Assembly (NCBI GenBank): GCA_019752575.1
Contig: JAIELW010000018.1
Span: 62,001-126,000 of the forward strand
From: Xanthobacteraceae bacterium
Lineage (GTDB): Bacteria; Pseudomonadota; Alphaproteobacteria; Rhizobiales; Xanthobacteraceae
Length of the DNA stretch: 64,000 nt
Direction of reading: 5' to 3'
Numbering within the stretch: position 1 is the first letter of the stretch; every line of letters starts with the position of its first letter. Made by a program: the position numbers and the translations under genes. A model generated the notes under the pieces. The model had not been told where the DNA came from, ran no database searches, and saw only the letters and a list, made by a program, of their open reading frames with translations. This document shows positions 51,513-60,321 of this stretch, piece after piece.

Positions 51513-52940
51513 ATGGTTGATCTGATCCGACCCGTAATCCTGAGCGGCGGCGCCGGCACACGGCTCTGGCCCGCCTCGCGCGAGAGCCTGCCGAAGCAGT
51601 TTCTGAAATTGTTGGGAGAGCGCTCGACCTTGCAGGAAACGCTCCTGCGCGTTTCCGACAGGAAAGTTTTCGGCAACCCGGTCATCGTCGCAAACCACGC
51701 TTATCGGTTTCTCGTGCGCGAGCAGCTTGAAGAAATCGGCGTGGATGCCGACATCATTCTCGAGCCCGCACGCCGCGACTCCGGTCCGGCGATTGCCGCG
51801 GCCGTGCAATGGACCGCGAAGGCAAAGCCGGATGCGCTCGTTCTCGTGCTCGCGGCCGATCACGTCGTGGCCAAGCCCAAACAATTCGTCGCCGTGTGCA
51901 GGAAAGCACGTGCGGCTGCGAAGAACGGCAACATCGTTACCTTCGGTATCAAGCCCGATCACGCCGCGACGGGCTACGGCTATATTCGTCCCGGTAAAGC
52001 GATCACGGGTGCCGCGCCAGCGCGCGCGGTCGAAGCCTTCGTCGAAAAACCCGATGCGAAGACCGCAGCGAAATATCTCAAGAAGAAGTATCTCTGGAAT
52101 TCCGGAAACTTCATGTTCCGTGCGGACGTGTTGCTTGAGGAATATGCGAAACAAGACGCAGCCACGGTCGCCGCCGCGAAAGAGGCGATCGGCAAGGCCG
52201 GCACAGATCTCGGCTTTCTCCTGCTCGATGAGCGCGCCTTCAAGCGCACGACGAAAAAGTCCATCGACTACGCGGTAATGGAGAAGACCAAGCGCGCGGC
52301 AGTTATACCTGCCGAATACGGCTGGTCGGATTTCGGCGGCTGGGGTGCGGCCTGGTCGCTGTCGAAGCGCGACAAACAGGGCAATGCGTCGCGCGGTCCC
52401 GTCACCATTCTCGACGCAAAGAACAACTACGTTTCCTCCGACGGCAAGCTGACGACGCTCGTCGGCGCGGAAAATCTCGTGGTCGTCGTCACCGACGACG
52501 CCGTGCTGGTCGCCGACCGCGCGCGCGCCGAAGATTTAAAAAAGCTCGTCGAGAAACTGCGCGCCGAGAAACGCGAGGAAGCCGATACGCACGCGAAGGT
52601 GCATCGCCCCTGGGGTAATTATCAGTCGCTCGACCGCGGCGAGCGCTATCAGGTGAAACGCATCGTCGTGAATCCCGGCGGACGTCTGTCGTTGCAGAAA
52701 CACGCGCATCGCGCGGAGCATTGGGTCGTGGTGCGCGGCACCGCGCTCGTTACTATCGGCGACGAGAAGAAGACGCTGAAAGAAAACGAGTCGGTTTACG
52801 TGCCGCTCGGCGCCGTGCACCGGCTCGAGAATCCTGGCAAGACGCCGGTCGAGCTGATCGAGGTGCAGTCCGGAAACTATCTCGGCGAGGACGACATCGT
52901 CCGGCTTGAAGACGTTTATCGGCGGACTATGAAAGACTAA
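51513..52940 (+). CDS. manC: Bifunctional mannose-1-phosphate guanylyltransferase / mannose-6-phosphate isomerase
   Basis: A 475-residue fusion. Residues 1 to about 340 form the GDP-mannose pyrophosphorylase (PVILSGGAGTRLWPASRESLPKQFLKL, VLAADHVVAKP, FVEKPDAKTAAKYL, YGWSDFGGWGAAW). Residues about 360-475 form a type II cupin PMI domain (HRPWGNYQSLDRGERYQVKRIVVNPGGRLSLQKHAHRAEHWVVVRGTALV, YVPLGAVHRLENPG). It makes mannose-1-phosphate and then GDP-mannose, the donor for the LpcC-like transferase. It ends 3 bases before the compact palindromic element at 52944. Confidence 0.95.
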   Translation: MVDLIRPVILSGGAGTRLWPASRESLPKQFLKLLGERSTLQETLLRVSDRKVFGNPVIVANHAYRFLVREQLEEIGVDADIILEPARRDSGPAIAAAVQWTAKAKPDALVLVLAADHVVAKPKQFVAVCRKARAAAKNGNIVTFGIKPDHAATGYGYIRPGKAITGAAPARAVEAFVEKPDAKTAAKYLKKKYLWNSGNFMFRADVLLEEYAKQDAATVAAAKEAIGKAGTDLGFLLLDERAFKRTTKKSIDYAVMEKTKRAAVIPAEYGWSDFGGWGAAWSLSKRDKQGNASRGPVTILDAKNNYVSSDGKLTTLVGAENLVVVVTDDAVLVADRARAEDLKKLVEKLRAEKREEADTHAKVHRPWGNYQSLDRGERYQVKRIVVNPGGRLSLQKHAHRAEHWVVVRGTALVTIGDEKKTLKENESVYVPLGAVHRLENPGKTPVELIEVQSGNYLGEDDIVRLEDVYRRTMKD

Positions 52941-52943
52941 CTG

Positions 52944-53035
52944 CGTCATGCCCGGCCTTGTGCCGGGCATCCACGTCTTAGCTACTTATCAACTCAATAA
53001 AGGCGTGGATGGCCGGGACAAGCCCGGCCATGACG
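52944..53035. mobile_element. Compact (MITE-like) copy of the GIY-YIG palindromic element
   Basis: A 92-base element with ends X (52944-52975) and Y (53004-53035). X is a hairpin with arms ATGCCCGGC (52948-52956) and its complement (52962-52970) and loop CTTGT. Y is a hairpin with arms ATGGCCGGG (53009-53017) and its complement (53023-53031) and loop ACAAG, which is CTTGT on the other strand. Flanking bases CGTC...GACG and the inner ATCCACG...CGTGGAT also pair. The same two ends, in reverse order, bound the GIY-YIG gene at 61.3 kb. Only about 28 bases lie between the ends here. It fills the convergent gap between manC and gtdA and might also terminate both. Confidence 0.7.
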
Positions 53036-53040
53036 AATCG

Positions 53041-54099
53041 TCAGGATTCCTCCCGCCAGATGCCGAGCGCTTCCTGCGCCGGACGATCCGAAATTCCGAA
53101 CAGCACCGCCTCGCCGTTCGTCTTGTGCGAATAGGATTTCCACGACGGCGCGACGAACACGTCGCCCGCTTTCCAGCCGAAATCCTTGCCGTCGATCGTG
53201 GTCGTGCCCTCGCCCTCGACGCAAGCGAAGATGGCGCCGTCGGTCGAGCGGTACGGTTTTCCTTTGAAGCCTTTCGGCAGCAGCGAGAGATGCGGACCCA
53301 TGATCGGCGTCGCCCAACCGCCGGTGAGCGGATTGGCGTAGCGGATGCGCGCGCCGTGGCGCGGATCGATCTCATCCGAGTCGCGCATGCGCGTGAGAAT
53401 CGGTTTCATCTTTGCGTAGGGATAGTTCACGATCGGGCTGCGGTCCTTGCGCACCTGCGCGCCGTCAGGAAGCACGCCGGATGCAAAACGCGCCCACGAG
53501 TCTCCGTCCTGTTTCGTGTTCGATTGCGACTCGCGCTCCAGATGCTCGGAAAACGCGGCGTCGAAGAAATTGACGGTCGGCAGATCGAGCACGTCGAGCC
53601 AGATCATCGGTCCCTTGCCGTCGTGACCGTGATCGTGCGCTGCCCAGTTCGCCGTGATGATGAAATCGCCGCGCCGCATGACCGCGCGCTCGCCTTCGAC
53701 CGCGGTGTAGGCGCCCTCGCCGTCGAGCACGAAGCGAATGGCCGATGCGGTGTGACGATGCGCGGGCGCGACTTCGCCCGGCAGAATAAGCTGCAAGCCC
53801 GCATAGAGCGACTGCGTGATGCGCGAGCGGCCGCGCATCGCGGGATTTTCGAGCACCAGCACGCGGCGCTCGGCTTCCTTCGCGGTGATGATAGCACCCG
53901 CTTCCATGACTAACTTCTTCGCGTCGTCGAAATGCCAGATCGCCGGAACGCAGGGCGTGTTCGGCTCTTTCGGAACCAGACCTTTGAGCACTTCCCACAG
54001 CGGCGCCATGTCGTGCTTCGAGATGCGGTCGTAATAAGCCTGGCGGACGGCGTCGGTCGCAGCGCTTTGCGCGCTAGCGCCCGGCATGGGGCCGGTCAT
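53041..54099 (-). CDS. gtdA: Gentisate 1,2-dioxygenase
   Basis: A 352-residue double-cupin enzyme. The metal His residues are in the first cupin EVAPAHRHTASAIRFVLDGEGAYTAVEGERAVMRRGDFIITANWAAHDHGHDG; the second cupin includes FACVEGEGTTTIDGKDFGWKAGDVFVAPSWKSYSHK. It starts MTGPMPGASAQSAATD. It opens the ring of gentisate (2,5-dihydroxybenzoate) to maleylpyruvate with Fe(II) and oxygen. The divergent FAH gene 163 bases away is the expected fumarylpyruvate hydrolase; the maleylpyruvate isomerase is not present in the window. The gene ends 6 bases from the compact palindromic element. Confidence 0.93.
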   Translation of the reverse strand: MTGPMPGASAQSAATDAVRQAYYDRISKHDMAPLWEVLKGLVPKEPNTPCVPAIWHFDDAKKLVMEAGAIITAKEAERRVLVLENPAMRGRSRITQSLYAGLQLILPGEVAPAHRHTASAIRFVLDGEGAYTAVEGERAVMRRGDFIITANWAAHDHGHDGKGPMIWLDVLDLPTVNFFDAAFSEHLERESQSNTKQDGDSWARFASGVLPDGAQVRKDRSPIVNYPYAKMKPILTRMRDSDEIDPRHGARIRYANPLTGGWATPIMGPHLSLLPKGFKGKPYRSTDGAIFACVEGEGTTTIDGKDFGWKAGDVFVAPSWKSYSHKTNGEAVLFGISDRPAQEALGIWREES

Positions 54100-54262
54100 T
54101 GGCGTTTCTCCCGTTAACGCTGTTGTTGCGAAATCCCACCATCCGTTGACCGGGCTGTCAACGAAACCCTATGGTGAAAACGCGGCGTAGCGCCGATTTC
54201 AGCAAGAAACGGCCAGGAATTTTTTGCACGCATTGCACTGCGTGCATGGCGGGGATGGGTTC

Positions 54263-55132
54263 ATGCGTTTGTGCCGCTACGACGACAATCGTCTCGGGCT
54301 GGTCGAAGGCTACACGCTGCGCGATGTGACGCGCGCGACCGAGCGGCTCCCGCAACTGCGTTGGCCCTTCCCGCATGGCGACCAGTTCATCGCTTCGCTT
54401 GACACCATCAAACACGCGATCAAGGACGCCGCCGAAGCCTCGCCGCGCAAGCTCGTGAGCGACGTAAAGTTGCTGAGCCCCGTCGCGAACCCGCCGCGCA
54501 TCATCGGCGCGCCGTTGAACTACAAATTACATGTCGATGAAGCCGCCGATCCCGCGATCCATCACGGCGTGCAGCTCGCGAATTACGACGGCTTCGCGAC
54601 GCCGATCGATAAGCACGGCCTGTTTTTAAAATCGCAGACCGGCGCGGTCGGCCCCGGCGAAGGCATCGAGATCAAGTTTCCCGGCCGCCGCAACGACCAT
54701 GAAGTAGAGCTCGCCGTCATCATCGGCCGCGGCGGAAAAAACATTCCGCGCGAATACGCTTTTGATCACATCGCCGCCTACACCATCGGTCTCGACATGA
54801 CCGTGCGCGGCACCGAGGACCGGAGCTTCCGCAAATCCGCCGACAGCTATTCCGTGCTCGGGCCGTGGCTCGTGACCAAGGACGAAATCCCGCGGCCGGA
54901 TAAACTCAATCTGCATATCGCGGTGAACGGCAAGATCCGGCAGAGCGCGAACACGCGCGACCTGATCGTCCCGATTCCTGACCTGATTTCCCGCGTTTCG
55001 AACATTTACGCGCTCTATCCCGGCGACGTAATCATGACCGGCACGCCGGAAGGCGTCGCCGAAGTGCAGCCGGGCGATGTACTGATCGCGTCGATCGACC
55101 AGATCGGCGCGATGGAAATCAAGGTTCGATAA
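54263..55132 (+). CDS. FAH-family hydrolase, likely fumarylpyruvate hydrolase
   Basis: A 289-residue FAH-superfamily enzyme. It starts MRLCRYDDNRLGLVEGYTLRDVT; the active-site regions are IIGAPLNYKLHVDEAADPAIHHG and GEGIEIKFPGRRNDHEVELAVIIGRGG, with metal-binding Glu residues. It ends IMTGTPEGVAEVQPGDVLIASIDQIGAMEIKVR. With a gentisate dioxygenase gene divergent from it, hydrolysis of fumarylpyruvate to fumarate and pyruvate is the likely reaction. ATG 54263 is preferred to the upstream ATG 54224, since GGGGATGG lies just before it and the family begins there. Confidence 0.87.
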   Translation: MRLCRYDDNRLGLVEGYTLRDVTRATERLPQLRWPFPHGDQFIASLDTIKHAIKDAAEASPRKLVSDVKLLSPVANPPRIIGAPLNYKLHVDEAADPAIHHGVQLANYDGFATPIDKHGLFLKSQTGAVGPGEGIEIKFPGRRNDHEVELAVIIGRGGKNIPREYAFDHIAAYTIGLDMTVRGTEDRSFRKSADSYSVLGPWLVTKDEIPRPDKLNLHIAVNGKIRQSANTRDLIVPIPDLISRVSNIYALYPGDVIMTGTPEGVAEVQPGDVLIASIDQIGAMEIKVR

Positions 55133-55133
55133 A

Positions 55134-55733
55134 ATGCGCGACGAAGTTTCCGACCGCCGCATCATCCGCGAACTCGTCGAGAATTGGGCGGTGTGGCGCG
55201 ACGCGCGCCTGTGGGACCGCTTCCGCACCGTCTGGCATCCCGGCGGGCGCATGATGGCGACCTGGTTTCAGGGAACCTTCGAAGAATTCATCGCCATGAA
55301 CGATGCCGGCTGGGCCAAGGGCGTGCGAATTTTGCACTTCCTCGGCGGCAGCACGATCGACATCAAAGGCGACCGCGCGATCGCGCAGACCAAGATGACG
55401 ATCTCGCAGCGCGCGCCGGTCGAAGGCGTAATTTGCGATGTGGTCTGCACCGGCCGCTTCTATGATTTCTTCGAGCATCGCGAAGACCGCTGGGGCCTGG
55501 TGTTGCGCCAGCCGATCTACGAGAAAGACCGCCTCGATCCGGTCGATCCGTCGGCAAAGCTCGAACTCGATAAGGAACTGCTCGCCCGTTTTCCTGAAGG
55601 CTATCGCCACCTCGCCTATCTGCAGACGCGGATCGGCTACGAGGTAAAGCCGGATATGCCCGGCATCGAGGGCGCGGAACTCGAAAAGCTTTATGCACGC
55701 GGCGCGGATTGGCTCGCAGGCAAGCCGCAATAA
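55134..55733 (+). CDS. NTF2/SnoaL-like protein
   Basis: A 199-residue protein of the nuclear-transport-factor-2-like fold. It starts MRDEVSDRRIIRELVENWAVWRDARLWDRFRTVWHPGGRMMATWFQGTFEEFIAMNDAG, the typical alpha-helical cone start; strands follow in GGSTIDIKGDRAIAQTKMTISQ and VVCTGRFYDFFEHREDRWGLVLRQPIYEKDRLDPV. The C-terminal extension PEGYRHLAYLQTRIGYEVKPDMPG is common in members linked to aromatic catabolism. It may be an enzyme or a ligand-binding protein. It starts one base after the FAH gene ends, so it belongs to the gentisate operon. Confidence 0.83.
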   Translation: MRDEVSDRRIIRELVENWAVWRDARLWDRFRTVWHPGGRMMATWFQGTFEEFIAMNDAGWAKGVRILHFLGGSTIDIKGDRAIAQTKMTISQRAPVEGVICDVVCTGRFYDFFEHREDRWGLVLRQPIYEKDRLDPVDPSAKLELDKELLARFPEGYRHLAYLQTRIGYEVKPDMPGIEGAELEKLYARGADWLAGKPQ

Positions 55734-55820
55734 GCGCGAAAGATCGTCGGCGCTCCAACCGTTAAGAAGCGATTAACGATACGCTTCTAATTTGGGCAGC
55801 AGCGACGCCAGCGATTGCCC

Positions 55821-57203
55821 ATGACCGTACCCAGCGCTTTCCGGATAGGCCTCAATCTTTTTCAGATCGACGAAGAGACTCTCGCGGCCCGGCGCGAGGT
55901 CTGGGATGTGCTCGGGCCGCATATGCCGGCGATCATCGACCGGCATTATGAATTGCTGTTCAAGCACGCGCCCTTCTTCATCGAGCTTATCAAGAAGAAC
56001 GGCGAAGCCTATAAAGAGCGCACCATCAAATACACCGAGCGCATGTTCTGCCAGCCGCTCGACGAGCAATGGGTGCAGGACACGCAAGAGCGCGCGAAGA
56101 TCGAGAAAGAAATAGGTCACGACATTCGTAGCCGGCCCGGCATGAATGCCTACCTGTTGCAGGAGTTCGCGGCGATCCTCGCGAAAAAGCGGATGATGCC
56201 GCGGGCGAAAGCGGTCCGCCTGTTCGATACGGCGAGCCGCACACTCAACCTGGATACCGCGACCGCCGTCTCGATCCATTACAATTTTCAGCTCCGCAAT
56301 TCGCGCAGTGACAGCGACCGCATCGGCGCCGCGGTGCAGAATTTCGGCTCCACGATTCAAACCGTGCGGCGCTCGGTATCGAATGCGGTCGACCGCTTGA
56401 GCGAAACCTCCAACGACCTGACACAGCTCGCAAATTCCGCATCCGAACAATCGAATACCGCGGCGGAAGCGGCATCGAGCACGGCTGCAAATGTCGGCAC
56501 GATCGCGGCTGCGACCGAAGAATTGAACGCTTCGATTGCGAACATTCACGATCAGGCGTCGAATAGCGCCAATCTCGCCCGCGATGCGGTTTCCCACGCC
56601 GAGCGCACGAATGTAACGATCCGCTCACTCTCGGAAGCGGTCGACAAGATCGGCTCCGTTGCGAGCCTGATTTCTGAAATCGCGAGCCAGACGAACTTGC
56701 TCGCGCTGAATGCCACCATCGAAGCGGCGCGCGCCGGCGAAGCGGGACGCGGCTTCGCGGTGGTGGCATCCGAAGTGAAGTCGCTCGCGACCCAGACCTC
56801 CAAGGCCACGACCGAAATCGGTCAGCAGATCGCCATGATCGAGGAAGCCACCCGCCGCTCGGTCGGCGAGATCGCAAGCACCGGCGATACGATCTCGAAT
56901 ATCGCGCGCACCGCGGAAATGATCGCAGCCGCGCTCAACGAACAAGCCGCCGCCACCGGGAATATCGCGGAGAGCGCGGTAGCCGCCGCAAGCAACGCGA
57001 ATACGGTCGCCAACGCGATGAAGACCGTCGAACAAACCATCGCCGAGACGAAAAACGCAGCCAGCATTGTGCTCGCCTCGTCGCGCGACCTCACCGGCTC
57101 GACTGGAGAAGTCGCGAGCGCAATGGATTCGCTGTTCGATGCAGCGACCAACTACGAAGGCACGAAAAGGTTCAACGATCTTTCGGTCGCTCGCAAAGCC
57201 TAA
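55821..57203 (+). CDS. Soluble globin-coupled chemoreceptor (protoglobin-MCP)
   Basis: A 460-residue cytoplasmic receptor without membrane helices. Residues 1 to about 170 form a protoglobin domain ([29 protein letters not shown], then [28 protein letters not shown]; the His in GHDIRSR is my candidate proximal heme ligand). Residues about 175-460 are the methyl-accepting signalling hairpin with the tip [47 protein letters not shown]. It probably senses oxygen or another gas through heme and signals to CheA. ATG 55821 is chosen over an in-frame TTG two codons earlier. There is no other che gene nearby. Confidence 0.9.
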   Translation: MTVPSAFRIGLNLFQIDEETLAARREVWDVLGPHMPAIIDRHYELLFKHAPFFIELIKKNGEAYKERTIKYTERMFCQPLDEQWVQDTQERAKIEKEIGHDIRSRPGMNAYLLQEFAAILAKKRMMPRAKAVRLFDTASRTLNLDTATAVSIHYNFQLRNSRSDSDRIGAAVQNFGSTIQTVRRSVSNAVDRLSETSNDLTQLANSASEQSNTAAEAASSTAANVGTIAAATEELNASIANIHDQASNSANLARDAVSHAERTNVTIRSLSEAVDKIGSVASLISEIASQTNLLALNATIEAARAGEAGRGFAVVASEVKSLATQTSKATTEIGQQIAMIEEATRRSVGEIASTGDTISNIARTAEMIAAALNEQAAATGNIAESAVAAASNANTVANAMKTVEQTIAETKNAASIVLASSRDLTGSTGEVASAMDSLFDAATNYEGTKRFNDLSVARKA

Positions 57204-57235
57204 CTCTCGCCGCCGCTAAGGCATCGAATGAAACC

Positions 57236-57253
57236 GGCCCGCTTCGGCGGGCC
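57236..57253. terminator. UUCG-loop hairpin, bidirectional terminator
   Basis: GGCCCGC (57236-57242), loop TTCG, GCGGGCC (57247-57253): a 7-bp GC stem with an extra-stable UUCG tetraloop, between the convergent chemoreceptor and phosphatase genes. There is no strong T-tract, so termination may depend on other factors. Confidence 0.6.
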
Positions 57254-57258
57254 GATTG

Positions 57259-57942
57259 CTATGCCATGACCGAGGCGAGCCGGAGCGATTCCATTCCCAC
57301 CCAAGGACGGTGATTGATCGAAAGCACACGCCACAACGGCTCCGGCGTGCCCGACAGCCGCTCCAGCCGCGTCACCGAGCAATTGTCGCAGGCGAAGGCG
57401 AGGCCCGCTTCGGCGGAGAGGTTGAGCGCATGCGCAATCGCAGCTTTGATAGTGCCGCCATGCGCCACCGCGATCACGTCGCGCCCGGCATACTCTTCGC
57501 TGAAGCGCTCGATCGCAGGCGCCACGCGCGCCATCAGGTCGTCGAAACTTTCCGCTCCCGCTCCCGGCGGCCGCTCGGAGGAAGGCCCGAACCAGAACGG
57601 ATGATTGACATGCGCCCGCGACGCGAAGAATTCGGCGCGGTTCATGCCCTGCCACGCGCCGAGATGCTGCTCGGCGAATTCGGGCACGCGCACCGGCAAC
57701 CCCTCGATACGATCCTCGAGCCGGATCGCGTTGATGATCGCGTCCGCGGTCTGATGCGTGCGCTTGAGGTTGCTGGTGAGCCAGACCGCGCCGCGCGGCA
57801 GTTCGTGGGCGAGCGCCATGAACACCTTTGCGTCGCTGGTGTCGCTATCGACGTCGTTCTGGCCGTAAATATTGACGATGTCGGGCACCGGCGCATGGCG
57901 CACCCACCACCAGCGCGTGGTTCTGGGAGATTCGATATGCAT
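57259..57942 (-). CDS. Histidine phosphatase (phosphoglycerate-mutase-like) family protein
   Basis: A 227-residue histidine-phosphatase-superfamily protein. The phospho-His motif is WWWVRHAP (His of RHA); the second conserved residues are in LTSNLKRTHQTADAI (Arg) and EFAEQHLGAWQGMNRAEFF (Glu), and the second catalytic His is in VIAVAHGGTIKAAIAHAL. It dephosphorylates an unknown small molecule or sugar phosphate. It follows the acyl-CoA dehydrogenase gene by 16 bases, so they form an operon. Confidence 0.87.
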   Translation of the reverse strand: MHIESPRTTRWWWVRHAPVPDIVNIYGQNDVDSDTSDAKVFMALAHELPRGAVWLTSNLKRTHQTADAIINAIRLEDRIEGLPVRVPEFAEQHLGAWQGMNRAEFFASRAHVNHPFWFGPSSERPPGAGAESFDDLMARVAPAIERFSEEYAGRDVIAVAHGGTIKAAIAHALNLSAEAGLAFACDNCSVTRLERLSGTPEPLWRVLSINHRPWVGMESLRLASVMA

Positions 57943-57958
57943 GCCGGAGTGATTAGCC

Positions 57959-59098
57959 CTAAAGCGAGCGGCCGATCAATTCCTTCATGATCTCGTTGGT
58001 TCCGCCGTAGATTTTCTGCACCCGCGAATCCGTCCACATCCGCGAGATCGGATATTCTTTCATATATCCGTAGCCGCCGAACAGTTGCAGGCACTCGTCG
58101 GCGACCTCGCACTGCTTCTGCGTGGTCCACCACTTCGCCATGGCGGCGGTCTGCACGTCGAGCTTGTTCTGCAGGAGCAGTTCCGTGCAATGCTCGACGA
58201 AGCTGCGCGCAACCGTCGCCTCGGTTTTGCATTCCGCGAGCTTGAAGCGCGTATTCTGGAAATCGAGCAACCTTTTCCCGAACGCCTTGCGATCCTTGGT
58301 ATAGGCGACGGTGATTTCCACCGCGCGCTCCATCGCTGCGACCGCCTGGATTGCGATCACGAGCCGCTCCTGCGGAAGCTGTTGCATCAACTGGATGAAG
58401 CCGAGGCCTTCGCGGTCGCCGAGCAGGTTCGCGGTCGGCACGCGGACATCGTCGAAGAACAGCTCGGAAGTATCCTGCGCGTGATGGCCGATCTTCTCGA
58501 GATTACGGCCACGGCGATAGCCCTCGACTTCGTTGGCCTCGACCATGATGAGGGAAACGCCTTTCGCGCCCTCTTTCGGATCGGTCTTTGCGACCACGCA
58601 GACGAGCCCGGCGTGCTGTCCGTTCGTGATGAAGGTCTTCTGGCCGTTGATCACATACTGATTGCCGGCGAGCTTCGCCGTCATCTTCACGCTTTGCAGA
58701 TCGGAGCCGGTGCCGGGCTCGGTCATGGCGATCGCCGCGACCAGTTCGCCGGAAGCGAGCTTCGGTAGCCATTTTTTCTTCTGTTCTTCCGAGCCGTAAC
58801 GCAGGAGATACGGCGCGACGATGCCGCTATGCACCGCGTTGCCCCAGCCGCCGACGCCCGCGCGCACCTGTTCTTCGATCAGAACCTTTTCATGCGCGAA
58901 CGTGCCGCCGGCGCCGCCGTATTCGTCCGGAATCATTGCGCACAGGAGACCCGCCGCGCCCGCCTTGTTCCAGATTTCGCGGTCGACAATGCCTTCGCGC
59001 TCCCAGCGCTCGACATGCGGCACGCATTCGCGCTCGAAAAAGCGCCGCGCGCTGTCGCGGAAGATTTTCAGGTCTTCGGATTCTGCGGAACCAAACAT
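57959..59098 (-). CDS. Acyl-CoA dehydrogenase
   Basis: A 379-residue flavoenzyme. It starts FGSAESEDLKIFRDSARRFFERECVPHVERWEREG; the FAD and substrate motifs are AAIAMTEPGTGSDLQSVKMTA and GQKTFITNGQHAG, with LMQQLPQERLVIAIQAV and LQLFGGYGYMKEYPISRMWTDSRVQKIYGGTNEIM. Where MCAD has its catalytic Glu (YEGT) this protein has Gly (YGGT), as in the isovaleryl-CoA and long-chain types that place the base elsewhere. It makes trans-2-enoyl-CoA from an acyl-CoA. ATG 59098 is used; an upstream ATG would add 16 non-conserved residues. Confidence 0.92.
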   Translation of the reverse strand: MFGSAESEDLKIFRDSARRFFERECVPHVERWEREGIVDREIWNKAGAAGLLCAMIPDEYGGAGGTFAHEKVLIEEQVRAGVGGWGNAVHSGIVAPYLLRYGSEEQKKKWLPKLASGELVAAIAMTEPGTGSDLQSVKMTAKLAGNQYVINGQKTFITNGQHAGLVCVVAKTDPKEGAKGVSLIMVEANEVEGYRRGRNLEKIGHHAQDTSELFFDDVRVPTANLLGDREGLGFIQLMQQLPQERLVIAIQAVAAMERAVEITVAYTKDRKAFGKRLLDFQNTRFKLAECKTEATVARSFVEHCTELLLQNKLDVQTAAMAKWWTTQKQCEVADECLQLFGGYGYMKEYPISRMWTDSRVQKIYGGTNEIMKELIGRSL

Positions 59099-59127
59099 GG
59101 CGTCACTCCCGCGCTCATCTTGCCCGA

Positions 59128-60321
59128 TCAGGCGGCGCCTAGCCAATGCTTCGGGTCGTGCAAGCGGGAAGTCCGCGTTTCCGTAAGGGCATTACAGAGC
59201 GAAGCGAGGCTCGAAAGATCGTGCACCGGCCGCAGTTCATCGACGTGCGGCAGGATCGCGCGGATGCCGGCGGCCTTCGCCTCGAAGCCTTCATAACGCA
59301 AGAGCGGATTGAGCCAAATCAGACGGCGGCAGGAGCGGTGAAGCCGGTCGATCTCGCGTTTCAACTCACCGCCGCCTTCGCGCTCCAGGCCGTCGGTGAC
59401 GAGCAGCACGGTCGCGCCCTGCCCGAGCACGCGGCGCGACCAGCGCTTGTTGAATTCCTCAAGCGCTTGCGCGATGCGCGTTCCGCCGGCCCAATCGGGC
59501 ACGCCTTGCGAGCAAAGCGCGAGCGCGTCATCCGGATCGCGAGTCTTCAAGGCGCGCGTCACGTTCGTGAGCCGCGTGCCGAACAGGAACGTCGCGACGT
59601 TCCTGCGCTTCATCGTCAGCATATGGAAGAATTGCAGGAGCGGCCGCGAATAGTCGCTCATGGAGCCCGAAATATCGACGAGCGCCACCAGCGGCGGTTT
59701 CTTCTCGCGCCTTGCCTTGAAGCGAAGCTCGATCAGGTCGCCGCCGGAGCGCACGCTTGCGCGGAGCGTGCGCGCAAGATCGATACGGCCGCGTGGCGAC
59801 GGCGCGAAGCGGCGGGTCGATACTTCGTCGTCCGGCATTTTCATCGCGGAAATCGACTTGCGGGCTTGTTCGATTTCGGATGCCGCCATCTGCGCGAAAT
59901 CCTTGCGCCGCAGAATTTCGGCGTCCGAGATCGTGCCGCGCATGTCGAAAATGGTTTCCGGCTGCTTCGGCGGCTTGGGCATGCGTCTCGAGAGGCCCAG
60001 CGCTTCCTCGACACGCCGCTGTGCAACCCGGCTTTTGACGCCTTCGGTGCGCGTCACCGGAAGCATTTCCGCGAGCACCCGCTCGATCTGGTCGCGCCGC
60101 CAGAAGCGGTGAAACGCCTCGTAGAAAACGGCGTGATGCTCGTGGCGCTTGATGAGAACCGAATGCAGCGTCCAGTAGAAATCGGCGCGTGTGCCGAGGC
60201 CGGCAATCTCGACCGCGTGCAGCGCGTCGATCACGGCACCTGGGCCGATGGGAATACCCGCGCGCCGCAGGAGGCGCGCAAACGCGATCAAGCGATTGAG
60301 AAGTTGCCCTTCGGCCTTCAT
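59128..60321 (-). CDS. coxE: VWA-domain protein, CoxE-like
   Basis: A 397-residue protein. Helical N-terminus (LLNRLIAFARLLRRAGIPIGPGAVIDALHAVEIAGLGTRADFYWTLHSVLIKRHEHHAVFYEAFHRFW) is the CoxE signature. The VWA domain follows with a MIDAS motif PPLVALVDISGSMSDYSRPLLQF (near residues 214-219) and LLVTDGLEREGGGELKREIDRLHRSCRRLIWLNPLL. CoxE works with the CoxD AAA+ ATPase to mature the molybdenum active site in CO dehydrogenase. It overlaps coxD by 4 bases (60318-60321). Confidence 0.88.
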   Translation of the reverse strand: MKAEGQLLNRLIAFARLLRRAGIPIGPGAVIDALHAVEIAGLGTRADFYWTLHSVLIKRHEHHAVFYEAFHRFWRRDQIERVLAEMLPVTRTEGVKSRVAQRRVEEALGLSRRMPKPPKQPETIFDMRGTISDAEILRRKDFAQMAASEIEQARKSISAMKMPDDEVSTRRFAPSPRGRIDLARTLRASVRSGGDLIELRFKARREKKPPLVALVDISGSMSDYSRPLLQFFHMLTMKRRNVATFLFGTRLTNVTRALKTRDPDDALALCSQGVPDWAGGTRIAQALEEFNKRWSRRVLGQGATVLLVTDGLEREGGGELKREIDRLHRSCRRLIWLNPLLRYEGFEAKAAGIRAILPHVDELRPVHDLSSLASLCNALTETRTSRLHDPKHWLGAA

